Shown piece by piece: positions 23,728-33,781 of a DNA stretch of 33,781 bases. The notes below the pieces were generated by a model, which was not told the origin of the DNA, did not search any database, and saw nothing but the letters and a program-made list of their open reading frames with translations. The DNA comes from Streptomyces laculatispora (GTDB lineage Bacteria > Actinomycetota > Actinomycetes > Streptomycetales > Streptomycetaceae): the NCBI RefSeq assembly GCF_017353455.1, contig NZ_JAFMPZ010000540.1, positions 1 through 33,781 on the forward strand, written 5' to 3'. Position numbers and translations under genes: made by a program. How positions within the stretch are numbered: the first letter of the stretch is position 1; each line of letters starts with the position of its first letter.

Positions 23728-25785
<2,058 letters not shown>

Positions 25786-25813
25786 TTCGCAGCCCCTCGG
25801 CAGCCGTACCCAG

Positions 25814-25847
25814 GGCCGCCCCCGACACTTCGGTGCCGGGGGCGGCC
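25814..25847 (+). terminator. Terminator after rho with a UUCG loop
   Basis: Fifteen-base arms (25814-25828 and 25833-25847) with one mismatch are capped by the extra-stable tetraloop TTCG. It begins 28 bases past the rho stop. Confidence 0.85.
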
Positions 25848-26151
25848 TGTGCCGTACGCCGGGTGCGGACCGCCGTTCCCGGCCGTTGCCGACCCGAGAC
25901 CTTCGCCACACGGCCGCCGGGTCGCAATCGCGTCGGGCATTGCCTGTATCGGGCAAGAAACCGCAGGTGAACGCCGGATCACCGACTGTTCCCGGCCCCG
26001 TGGAACCGCCTCTCGCGCACCCGGAGGCCACAGGGTGCTGTGCAACCCTTCTTGTCGCCGTGGCGTCGTAACCAAGAGCGACAAAACGGCGCACCGACCC
26101 GCACACCGCAGCAGGGGGTAGCCGGGAGCAGCCGACGGAACGAGGAGACGG
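25848..26151. other. Upstream region of the LCP gene
   Basis: About 300 bases with no gene. It carries the ECF-like promoter at 26042-26067 and the leader of the LCP gene. Frames crossing it lack ribosome sites and have no recognisable content. Confidence 0.5.
26042..26067 (+). promoter_or_regulatory. Putative ECF sigma (sigma-E-like) promoter for the LCP gene
   Basis: GCAACC (26042-26047) and CGTC (26064-26067) are 16 bases apart, the pattern I recall for Streptomyces sigma-E. A cell-wall gene downstream fits the envelope-stress regulon. The message would have a leader of about 80 bases. Confidence 0.5.
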
Positions 26152-27252
26152 ATGACCGAGTCGAGTGGGAGCAACAGCCGAATACGGGCCACCGGCAAAC
26201 GCCGGAGGAAGGCGTCCCGCCGCCGCAGGGCGACCGTCATAGCCGCTTGGAGCCTGGCCGGCGTGGTCGTCGTGGGCGGAGCGGGGCTGGGGTACGCGTA
26301 CTTCCAGCTCGACGGCAATCTCAAGGCCGTCGACATCAACAACGCCCTCGGCAAGAACCGCCCCCAGAACGTCGACAACGGCTCCGAGGACATCCTCGTC
26401 CTGGGTTCCGACTCCCGCTCCGGCGCGAACGCGCAGTACGGCGTCGACGAGGGAGGCGCCCGTTCGGACACCGCGATGGTCGTCCACGTCAACAAGGGCC
26501 ACAAGGCGGCCAGCGTCGTCTCCATCCCCCGCGACACCCTCGTCACCCGGCCCGACTGCAAGAGCGACGAGAGCGGCGCGGACGTCCCGGGCGAACAGCG
26601 CGCGATGTTCAACACGGCGTACGAGGTCGGCGGACCGGCCTGCGCGGTCAAGACCGTCGAGTCGATGTCCGGGATCCGGATGGACCACTACGTCGAAGTC
26701 GACTTCACCGGCTTCAAGAAGCTGATCGACAAGCTCGGCGGGGTCAAGATCACCACCACGCAGGCGATCAACGACCCCAAGAGCCATCTGAACCTGGAGC
26801 CGGGCCCCCACACCCTGAACGGCGAGCAGTCGCTCGGCCTGGTCCGCACCCGCAAGAGCGTCGGCGACGGCAGCGACCTCGGCCGCATCCAGCTCCAGCA
26901 GGCCTTCATCAAGGCGCTGATGGTGCAGGCGAAGAGCGTCGGCGTCCTCGACGGAACCAAGCTGTACGGCCTCGCGGACACGGCGACCAAGGCCATCACG
27001 ACCGACTCCGACCTGGGCTCGGTCAAGGCACTCGCGGGCTTCGCCAACGGACTCAAGGGGCTCGGCTCCGAGAACGTCCACATGGTGACCCTGCCCGTCG
27101 AGTACGACCCGGCCGACCCGAACCGCGTCATACCGCAGGAGAAGGCCGGACAGCAGGTGTGGACGGCGCTTCTGCACGACTCGCCGATCCCTGCCTCGGC
27201 CACCGAGAAGTCGGCGGGCGACAAGGGTGCCGCGGGCGACATCGTGCGATGA
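26152..27252 (+). CDS. LytR-CpsA-Psr (LCP) family protein
   Basis: A 366-residue membrane-anchored protein of the family that joins wall teichoic acids, teichulosonic acids or arabinogalactan-like polymers to peptidoglycan, acting outside the membrane. A Lys/Arg-rich cytoplasmic start (KRRRKASRRRR) precedes one transmembrane segment at about 30-50. The LCP domain follows: DILVLGSDSR, RSDTAMVVHV, SIPRDTLV, INKAYEVGG-like FNTAYEVGG, and DHYVEVDFTGFKKLIDKLGG; LVRTRKSVGDGSDLGRIQLQQAFIKAL contains the conserved Arg/Asp pair. GAGGAG lies just before the ATG. Polymer specificity cannot be read from sequence. Confidence 0.95.
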   Translation: MTESSGSNSRIRATGKRRRKASRRRRATVIAAWSLAGVVVVGGAGLGYAYFQLDGNLKAVDINNALGKNRPQNVDNGSEDILVLGSDSRSGANAQYGVDEGGARSDTAMVVHVNKGHKAASVVSIPRDTLVTRPDCKSDESGADVPGEQRAMFNTAYEVGGPACAVKTVESMSGIRMDHYVEVDFTGFKKLIDKLGGVKITTTQAINDPKSHLNLEPGPHTLNGEQSLGLVRTRKSVGDGSDLGRIQLQQAFIKALMVQAKSVGVLDGTKLYGLADTATKAITTDSDLGSVKALAGFANGLKGLGSENVHMVTLPVEYDPADPNRVIPQEKAGQQVWTALLHDSPIPASATEKSAGDKGAAGDIVR

Positions 27253-27395
27253 CCGGGAGTGCCCGGGAATAGTTCCGGGCCGACCCCGGTTTTGGGAGAT
27301 GCGGCCGGTCCTGGCAGACTGGTACGTCGGCCCCGGTTCACGGACACGCAATCCGCGCGTACGACCCGGCGCCCTCCCGAAACTAGGAGACACCC

Positions 27396-27620
27396 TTGAA
27401 GCGCGAGATCCACCCCCAGTACGTCGAGACCCAGGTCAGCTGCACCTGTGGCGCGTCGTTCACCACCCGGTCCACCCTGGACAGCGGCGCCATCCGTGCG
27501 GACGTCTGCTCCGAGTGCCACCCGTTCTACACGGGCAAGCAGAAGATCCTCGACACCGGTGGCCGTGTGGCCCGCTTCGAGGCCCGCTTCGGCAAGGCCG
27601 CCGGCTCCGCCAGCAAGTAG
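27396..27620 (+). CDS. rpmE: Ribosomal protein L31 (zinc-binding form)
   Basis: A 74-residue large-subunit protein. The four zinc cysteines of the C+ form are present: C16 and C18 in SCTCG, C37 and C40 in [12 protein letters not shown]. Streptomycetes usually also have a zinc-free paralogue controlled by Zur; this one has its own leader with no Zur box that I can see. The TTG at 27396 is chosen because TAGGAG lies 6 bases upstream and the protein begins MKREIHPQY as in relatives. It is followed by a strong intrinsic terminator. Confidence 0.97.
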   Translation: MKREIHPQYVETQVSCTCGASFTTRSTLDSGAIRADVCSECHPFYTGKQKILDTGGRVARFEARFGKAAGSASK

Positions 27621-27631
27621 CGAGCCAACTG

Positions 27632-27681
27632 CGCCGGTTCTCGGCGCCCTCTTCCCGGGGGCGCCGTGACCGGCGTTTTTT
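27632..27681 (+). terminator. Nested intrinsic terminator after rpmE, with U-tract
   Basis: An outer stem CGCCGGT/ACCGGCG (27632-27638 and 27669-27675) encloses an inner stem GGCGCCC/GGGCGCC (27643-27649 and 27659-27665). Six T residues follow directly (27676-27681), unusual in such G+C-rich DNA. Confidence 0.85.
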
Positions 27682-27770
27682 CCGGCCGGGACACGGCATC
27701 CCCGTGTCCCGCCCGGCAGGCAAACCGCCGGCCGGCAGGCACGTCGAGCGAAGAAACCAGGAGCCCGAAG

Positions 27771-28847
27771 ATGTTCGAGGCGGTCGAGGAACTGATCGGC
27801 GAACAGTCCGATCTCGAGAAGAAGCTCGCGGACCCGTCGGTCCACGCCGACCAGGCCAACGCGCGCAAGCTCAACAAGCGCTACGCCGAGCTGACCCCGA
27901 TCGTCGCCACGTACCGCTCCTGGAAGCAGACCGGGGACGACATCGAGACGGCCCGCGAGTTCGCCGCCGACGACCCCGACTTCGCCGCCGAGGTCAAGGA
28001 CCTGGAGAAGGAGCGCCAGGAGCTCACCGAGAAGCTCCGCCTCCTGCTCGTACCCCGTGACCCCAGTGACGACAAGGACGTGCTCCTGGAGATCAAGGCG
28101 GGCGCGGGCGGCGACGAGTCCGCCCTGTTCGCCGGGGACCTGCTGCGCATGTACCTGCGCTACGCCGAGCGGGTCGGCTGGAAGACCGAGATCATCGACT
28201 CCACCGAGTCCGAGCTCGGCGGCTACAAGGACGTCCAGGTCGCCGTGAAGACCAAGGGCGGCAACGGGGCCACCGAACCCGGCCAGGGCGTCTGGGCCCG
28301 GATGAAGTACGAGGGCGGCGTGCACCGTGTGCAGCGCGTGCCCTCCACCGAGTCCCAGGGGCGCATCCACACCTCCGCCGCCGGCGTGCTGGTCACGCCC
28401 GAGGCCGAGGAGGTCGAGGTCGAGATCCTCGCCAACGACCTGCGGATCGACGTCTACCGCTCGTCCGGCCCCGGCGGTCAGTCCGTCAACACCACGGACT
28501 CCGCCGTCCGCATCACGCACCTGCCCACCGGCGTCGTGGCCTCCTGCCAGAACGAGAAGAGCCAGCTCCAGAACAAGGAGCAGGCCATGCGCATCCTGCG
28601 TTCGCGGCTCCTCGCGGCCGCTCAGGAGGCCGCCGAGCAGGAAGCCTCGGACGTACGGCGCAGCCAGGTGCGTACGGTCGACCGTTCCGAGAAGATCCGT
28701 ACCTACAACTTCCCGGAAAACCGGATCTCGGACCACCGCGTCGGCTTCAAGGCGTACAACTTGGACCAGGTGCTCGACGGTGATCTGGGCGCCGTGATCC
28801 AGGCTTGTGTCGACGCCGACTCCGCCGCCAAGCTCGCCGCCGCGTAA
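27771..28847 (+). CDS. prfA: Peptide chain release factor 1
   Basis: A 358-residue class I release factor, normal length. It reads UAG and UAA and triggers peptide release. The codon-reading PxT motif is PST in [16 protein letters not shown] (PAT in E. coli). The catalytic GGQ lies in [20 protein letters not shown], whose Gln is the target of the PrmC methylase encoded next. The ATG at 27771 follows AGGAG. Its stop is 45 bases before prmC, the standard pairing. Confidence 0.98.
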   Translation: MFEAVEELIGEQSDLEKKLADPSVHADQANARKLNKRYAELTPIVATYRSWKQTGDDIETAREFAADDPDFAAEVKDLEKERQELTEKLRLLLVPRDPSDDKDVLLEIKAGAGGDESALFAGDLLRMYLRYAERVGWKTEIIDSTESELGGYKDVQVAVKTKGGNGATEPGQGVWARMKYEGGVHRVQRVPSTESQGRIHTSAAGVLVTPEAEEVEVEILANDLRIDVYRSSGPGGQSVNTTDSAVRITHLPTGVVASCQNEKSQLQNKEQAMRILRSRLLAAAQEAAEQEASDVRRSQVRTVDRSEKIRTYNFPENRISDHRVGFKAYNLDQVLDGDLGAVIQACVDADSAAKLAAA

Positions 28848-28892
28848 GCTCCACCACCCCGCACCGCTCGTGAACCTGTACGGAGAACCGCG

Positions 28893-29738
28893 ATGAACCT
28901 GCTGCTCGCCGAGGTGGCCCAGGCCACCCAGCGGCTGGCCGACGCCGGTGTGCCTTCGCCGAGATTCGACGCGGAGGAACTCGCCGCGTTCGTGCACGGC
29001 GTCAAGCGGGGCGAGCTGCACAACGTGCCGGACGCCGACTTCGACGCCCGGTACTGGGAGACCATCGCCCGGCGCGAGGCCCGCGAACCGCTCCAGCACA
29101 TCACCGGACGCGCCTTCTTCCGCTACCTGGAGCTCCAGGTGGGACCCGGTGTCTTCGTGCCCCGCCCGGAGACCGAATCGGTCGTCGGCTGGGCGATAGA
29201 CGCGGTCCGCGCGATGGACGTCGTCGAGCCGCTGATCGTCGATCTCTGCGCGGGATCGGGCGCCATCGCGCTGGCCATGGCCCAGGAGGTGCCGCGCTCG
29301 CGCGTGCACGCCGTGGAGCTGTCCGAGGACGCCCTCAAATGGACCAGGAAGAACGCCGAGGACTCCAGGGTCACCGTGCACCGCGGAGACGCCCTGACGG
29401 CCCTTCCCGAGCTCGACGGACAGGTCGACCTGGTCATCTCCAACCCGCCGTACATCCCGCTCACCGAGTGGGAGTACGTGGCTCCGGAGGCCCGCGACCA
29501 CGACCCCCAGATGGCTCTCTTCTCCGGTGAGGACGGCCTCGACACCATCCGCGGCATCGAGCGCACCGCTCACCGTCTGCTGCGCCCCGGCGGCCTCGTC
29601 GTCATCGAGCACGCCGACACCCAGGGCGGCCAGGTGCCGTGGATCTTCACCGAGGAGCGGGGCTGGGCCGACGCGGCCGACCACCCCGACCTGAACAACC
29701 GCCCCCGGTTCGCCACGGCCCGCAAGGCGATGCCGTGA
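28893..29738 (+). CDS. prmC: Release factor glutamine methyltransferase
   Basis: A 281-residue SAM-dependent enzyme (HemK) that methylates the glutamine of the GGQ motif of release factors 1 and 2. An N-terminal helical domain (residues 1-75, with AEELAAFVHGV and REPLQHITG) binds the factor. The Rossmann domain has VDLCAGSGAIALAMA (SAM loop) and the catalytic NPPY in VISNPPYIPLTEW. It lies directly after prfA, its substrate gene. Confidence 0.97.
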   Translation: MNLLLAEVAQATQRLADAGVPSPRFDAEELAAFVHGVKRGELHNVPDADFDARYWETIARREAREPLQHITGRAFFRYLELQVGPGVFVPRPETESVVGWAIDAVRAMDVVEPLIVDLCAGSGAIALAMAQEVPRSRVHAVELSEDALKWTRKNAEDSRVTVHRGDALTALPELDGQVDLVISNPPYIPLTEWEYVAPEARDHDPQMALFSGEDGLDTIRGIERTAHRLLRPGGLVVIEHADTQGGQVPWIFTEERGWADAADHPDLNNRPRFATARKAMP

Positions 29739-29799
29739 CCGGCGGCCACGGCCCGGACCCGTACCAGCCCTACCCGAACATGCTTGAGGAGGCCGGCTG

Positions 29800-30447
29800 A
29801 TGGCACGGCGATACGACTGCAACGACGCGACCGACCGTACGACGGGTCTGCGCGAGGCCGCGTCCGCCGTCCGCCGAGGCGAACTGGTCGTGCTGCCCAC
29901 CGACACGGTGTACGGGATCGGTGCGGACGCCTTCAGTTCCGAGGGCGTCGCCGACCTGCTGGACGCCAAGGGCCGCGGCCGCAACATGCCGACCCCCGTC
30001 CTGATCGGTTCCCCGAACACCCTGCACGGCCTGGTCACCGACTTCTCCGAGCAGGCCTGGGAACTCGTCGACGCCTTCTGGCCCGGCGCCCTCACGCTCG
30101 TCGCCAAGCACCAGCCGTCCCTCCAGTGGGACCTCGGCGACACCCGCGGCACCGTCGCCATCCGGATGCCGCTGCACCCGGTCGCCATCGAGCTGCTCAC
30201 CGAGGTCGGCCCGATGGCCGTCTCCAGCGCCAACCTCACCGGACACCCCTCGCCCGAGGACTGCGACGCCGCCCAGGAGATGCTCGGCGACTCCGTCTCC
30301 GTCTACCTCGACGGCGGTCCGACGCCGGGCATCGTCCCGTCCTCGATCGTCGACGTCACCGGCAAGGTGCCGGTCCTGCTGCGCGCCGGCGCGCTCTCCG
30401 CGGAGGAGCTGCGCAAGGTGGTACCCGACCTCGAGGTGGCCAATTGA
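29800..30447 (+). CDS. Threonylcarbamoyl-AMP synthase (Sua5/YrdC)
   Basis: A 215-residue YrdC-domain enzyme that makes threonylcarbamoyl-AMP from threonine, bicarbonate and ATP for the t6A modification of ANN-reading tRNAs. Signatures are VVLPTDTVYGIGADAF (28-45), DAKGRGRNMPTPVLIG, FWPGALTLV, VAIRMPLHPVA, VGPMAVSSANLTG and GIVPSSIVDVTG. It lacks the C-terminal Sua5 domain, hence the short form. Its TGA overlaps the next start (TTGA), coupling it to the phosphatase-like gene. Confidence 0.96.
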   Translation: MARRYDCNDATDRTTGLREAASAVRRGELVVLPTDTVYGIGADAFSSEGVADLLDAKGRGRNMPTPVLIGSPNTLHGLVTDFSEQAWELVDAFWPGALTLVAKHQPSLQWDLGDTRGTVAIRMPLHPVAIELLTEVGPMAVSSANLTGHPSPEDCDAAQEMLGDSVSVYLDGGPTPGIVPSSIVDVTGKVPVLLRAGALSAEELRKVVPDLEVAN

Positions 30448-31085
30448 CCGCCCCTGAGGGGCGTGGCATAGCGGGGCAGACCGACACTTTCCGCATCCTC
30501 CACGTCAGCACCGGCAATGTCTGCCGCTCACCGATCACCGAGCGGCTGACCCGCCATGCCCTCGTGGACCGCCTCGGCGACCCGCTCCAGGGCGGCCTGA
30601 TCGTGGAGAGTGCCGGCACCTGGGGGCACGAGGGTGCCCCGATGGAGGCCAATGCGGAGGTGGTCCTCGCCGACTTCGGCGCCGACGCCACCGGGTTCGT
30701 CGGCCGTGAGCTGCTGGACGAGCACGTGATCCGTGCCGACCTGGTGCTCACCGCCACTCGCGACCACCGCGCCCAGGTGATCTCGATGGGCCACTCGGCC
30801 GGTCTGCGGACCTTCACGCTCAAGGAGTTCACCCGGCTGGTCCGGGCGATAGACCACGCGACGCTGCCCGACGCGAAGGACGAGGGCGTCGTCGAGCGCG
30901 CCCGCGCGCTGGTGCGCGCGGCCGCCGCGCTGCGCGGCTGGCTGCTGGCCCCGACCGCCGAGGCCGACGAGGTCTACGACCCGTACGGCGCCCCGATCAC
31001 GTTCTTCCGGTCCATCGGCGACGAGATCAACCAGGCCCTGGAGCCGGTCGTCACCGCGCTGACCGGCGTATCGACTCCGCGCTGA
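30444..31085 (+). CDS. Low-molecular-weight phosphatase-like protein with Ser in place of the catalytic Cys
   Basis: A 213-residue protein of the LMW tyrosine-phosphatase fold. The P-loop reads ILHVSTGNVCRSPITERL: the family has V-C-x-G-N-x-C-R-S, and the first Cys is the nucleophile. Here it is S22 (codon AGC, 30507-30509) while C27, R28 and S29 are kept. The general-acid motif DPY (D179) near the C-terminus is present. The protein could be a phospho-reader or have altered chemistry. It has extra residues relative to the 150-residue family norm, mainly at both ends. The TTG start overlaps the previous stop by four bases; relatives start likewise (TAPEGRG). Confidence 0.9.
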   Translation: MTAPEGRGIAGQTDTFRILHVSTGNVCRSPITERLTRHALVDRLGDPLQGGLIVESAGTWGHEGAPMEANAEVVLADFGADATGFVGRELLDEHVIRADLVLTATRDHRAQVISMGHSAGLRTFTLKEFTRLVRAIDHATLPDAKDEGVVERARALVRAAAALRGWLLAPTAEADEVYDPYGAPITFFRSIGDEINQALEPVVTALTGVSTPR

Positions 31086-31150
31086 CCGGCGCGGGGTCCG
31101 GACGGGTGCACCCCGGGCCGTGACAGCGGGCAGCAGACCCGTCGCGGGCC

Positions 31151-31171
31151 TACATTGGAGCTGACGTCAGC
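31151..31171 (+). promoter_or_regulatory. Promoter and perfect palindrome before glyA
   Basis: TACATT (31151-31156) may be a -10. Just after it lies GCTGACGTCAGC (31160-31171), a perfect 12-base palindrome that would cover the start of transcription, a place for a repressor. The glyA-like ATG is 27 bases on. Confidence 0.45.
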
Positions 31172-31198
31172 GCACCCCTCCCAGGCCCGGAGCCCCCG

Positions 31199-32452
<1,254 letters not shown>

Positions 32453-32579
32453 CATCGGCTTTATGTCCCAAATGGGGACGACCCGTGCAACCATCACGAG
32501 TACCTCTGTGTCCTCAACCATGAGGCCGACGTAGTTAAGGTGTGGGCTGAGATGGCCGGCGATATTTGTGGGGCAGCCC

Positions 32580-33781
32580 GTGCGTGATTACCTGCTGACG
32601 CTCTGTGTCACGGCAGCGGTGACCTATCTGCTCACCGGCCCGGTGCGTAAGTTCGCCATCGCGGTCGGGGCGATGCCCGCGATCCGTGCGCGAGACGTCC
32701 ACCGTGAACCGACACCGAGGCTCGGTGGTATCGCCATGTTCGGCGGGCTGTGCGCCGGACTGATCGTCGCCGATCACCTGGCCAACCTCGACGGCGTCTT
32801 CGACCTCTCCAGCGAACCCCGGGCGCTGCTCTCCGGGGCGGCGTTGATCTGGCTGATCGGCGTCCTGGACGACAAGTTCGAGATCGACGCCCTGATCAAG
32901 CTGGGCGGACAGATGATCGCCGCGGCGGTCATGGTCCTGCAGGGCCTGACGATCCTGTGGCTGCCCATCCCCGGCGTCGGCACCGTCGCCCTCACCCAGT
33001 GGCAGGGCACGCTGCTCACGGTCGCCCTGGTCGTCATCACGATCAACGCGGTGAACTTCGTCGACGGCCTGGACGGCCTGGCGGCCGGCATGGTCTTCAT
33101 CGCGTCGGCCGCGTTCTTCCTCTACACCTACCGGCTCTGGTACGGGCACACGATCGAGGCGGCCGCCCCCGCGACGCTCTTCACGGTCATCCTGATGGGC
33201 ATGTGCCTCGGCTTCCTGCCGCACAACATGCACCCGGCCCGGATCTTCATGGGCGACTCCGGCTCGATGCTGATCGGCCTCGTCCTGGCCGCCGGCGCGA
33301 TCTCCGTGACCGGACAGGTCGACCCGGACAACCTGAAGATCTTCGAGGGCAGTGAGCGCCAGGCGACCCACGCGATGCTGCCGGTGTTCATTCCGCTGCT
33401 GCTGCCGCTCACGATCATCGCGATCCCGGCGGCCGACCTGGTGCTGGCCATCGTGCGGCGCACCTGGAACGGCCAGTCGCCGTTCGCCGCCGACCGGGGC
33501 CACCTGCACCACCGGCTGCTGGAGATCGGGCACTCGCACAGCCGGTCGGTGCTGATCATGTACTTCTGGTCGGCCCTGATCGCCTTCGGCGCGGTCGGCT
33601 ACTCCGTGCACTCGGCCTCGATGTGGATCGTCCTCGTGATCGTGGGCCTGAGCGCGCTCGGCCTGATCCTGCTCCTGATGCCCCGCTTCACCCCGCGCGC
33701 CCCGTTGTGGGCGCAACGCTTCGTACCGCCCCGCTACCGCCGGCGCCGCCGGGGCGAGGGGCCCGGCGGCGGCGTCCGCGG
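32580..33781 (+). CDS. WecA/MraY-family phospho-sugar transferase (partial, C-terminus off the right edge)
   Basis: An open frame from GTG 32580 runs to the window end (400 codons, no stop). The protein has about 11 membrane segments. Family motifs are present: RDVHREPTPRLGGIAMF, VLDDKFEIDALIKLGGQ (Asp pair), NAVNFVDGLDGLAAG, PARIFMGDSGS and DRGHLHHRLLEIGHS, the His motif of WecA-type enzymes. Such proteins move a sugar phosphate from UDP-sugar to undecaprenyl phosphate, starting wall teichoic acid or polysaccharide synthesis. The tail from about 385 is Arg/Gly-rich. The start has a weak GGGG upstream. A cell-wall role fits the LCP gene nearby. Confidence 0.93.
   Translation, partial: MRDYLLTLCVTAAVTYLLTGPVRKFAIAVGAMPAIRARDVHREPTPRLGGIAMFGGLCAGLIVADHLANLDGVFDLSSEPRALLSGAALIWLIGVLDDKFEIDALIKLGGQMIAAAVMVLQGLTILWLPIPGVGTVALTQWQGTLLTVALVVITINAVNFVDGLDGLAAGMVFIASAAFFLYTYRLWYGHTIEAAAPATLFTVILMGMCLGFLPHNMHPARIFMGDSGSMLIGLVLAAGAISVTGQVDPDNLKIFEGSERQATHAMLPVFIPLLLPLTIIAIPAADLVLAIVRRTWNGQSPFAADRGHLHHRLLEIGHSHSRSVLIMYFWSALIAFGAVGYSVHSASMWIVLVIVGLSALGLILLLMPRFTPRAPLWAQRFVPPRYRRRRRGEGPGGGVR

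Overview
The window is chromosomal DNA of a Streptomyces or a very close actinomycete. Supporting signs are very high G+C with G/C-ending codons, frequent GTG and TTG starts, a helix-turn-helix/DUF397/ATPase trio, a Lys-rich Ku tail, an Arg/Gln/Gly-rich insertion in Rho, and the gene order lysA-hom-thrC-thrB-rho-LCP-rpmE-prfA-prmC, which I recognise from streptomycete chromosomes. No similarity search was run; names rest on motifs and remembered family features.

Left part (1-8.1 kb, accessory). A HEAT-repeat-like gene runs off the left edge. A divergent pair follows for non-homologous end joining: a stand-alone LigD-type polymerase domain and Ku. A perfect bidirectional terminator separates ku from a secreted S53 (sedolisin) protease. 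Then come DUF397 and its XRE/DUF5753 regulator, a divergent histidine-kinase-like ATPase, and an odd Phd/PIN toxin-antitoxin pair translationally coupled to that ATPase.

Centre (8.1-16.0 kb, the most unusual region). Two divergent units share a 0.4 kb control region. Rightward are a class II synthetase-like amino acid:[carrier protein] ligase, its small carrier protein, and an Sfp-type phosphopantetheinyl transferase. Leftward are a 21-codon peptide ORF, a PhyH-type Fe(II)/2-oxoglutarate oxygenase, a 1040-residue fusion of a GT-A-like (DUF6271-like) domain with an NRPS condensation domain, and an MFS exporter. Together they look like a compact peptide pathway with no adenylation domain: the ligase charges the carrier, PhyH oxidises, the condensation domain couples, the exporter secretes. 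Each of the two promoters carries a palindrome close to the DasR consensus. The unit ends beside a tRNA-Arg(CCG) gene, a plausible integration site.

Right part (16.4-33.8 kb, core). A response regulator and an ArgRS paralogue without its catalytic signatures precede lysA, hom, thrC and thrB (lysine and threonine branches of the aspartate pathway). Next come rho, an LCP-family cell-wall gene with an ECF-like promoter, rpmE, prfA, prmC, a threonylcarbamoyl-AMP synthase, a phosphatase-like protein with Ser in place of the nucleophilic Cys, a divergent serine hydroxymethyltransferase, and a WecA/MraY-family transferase cut by the right edge.
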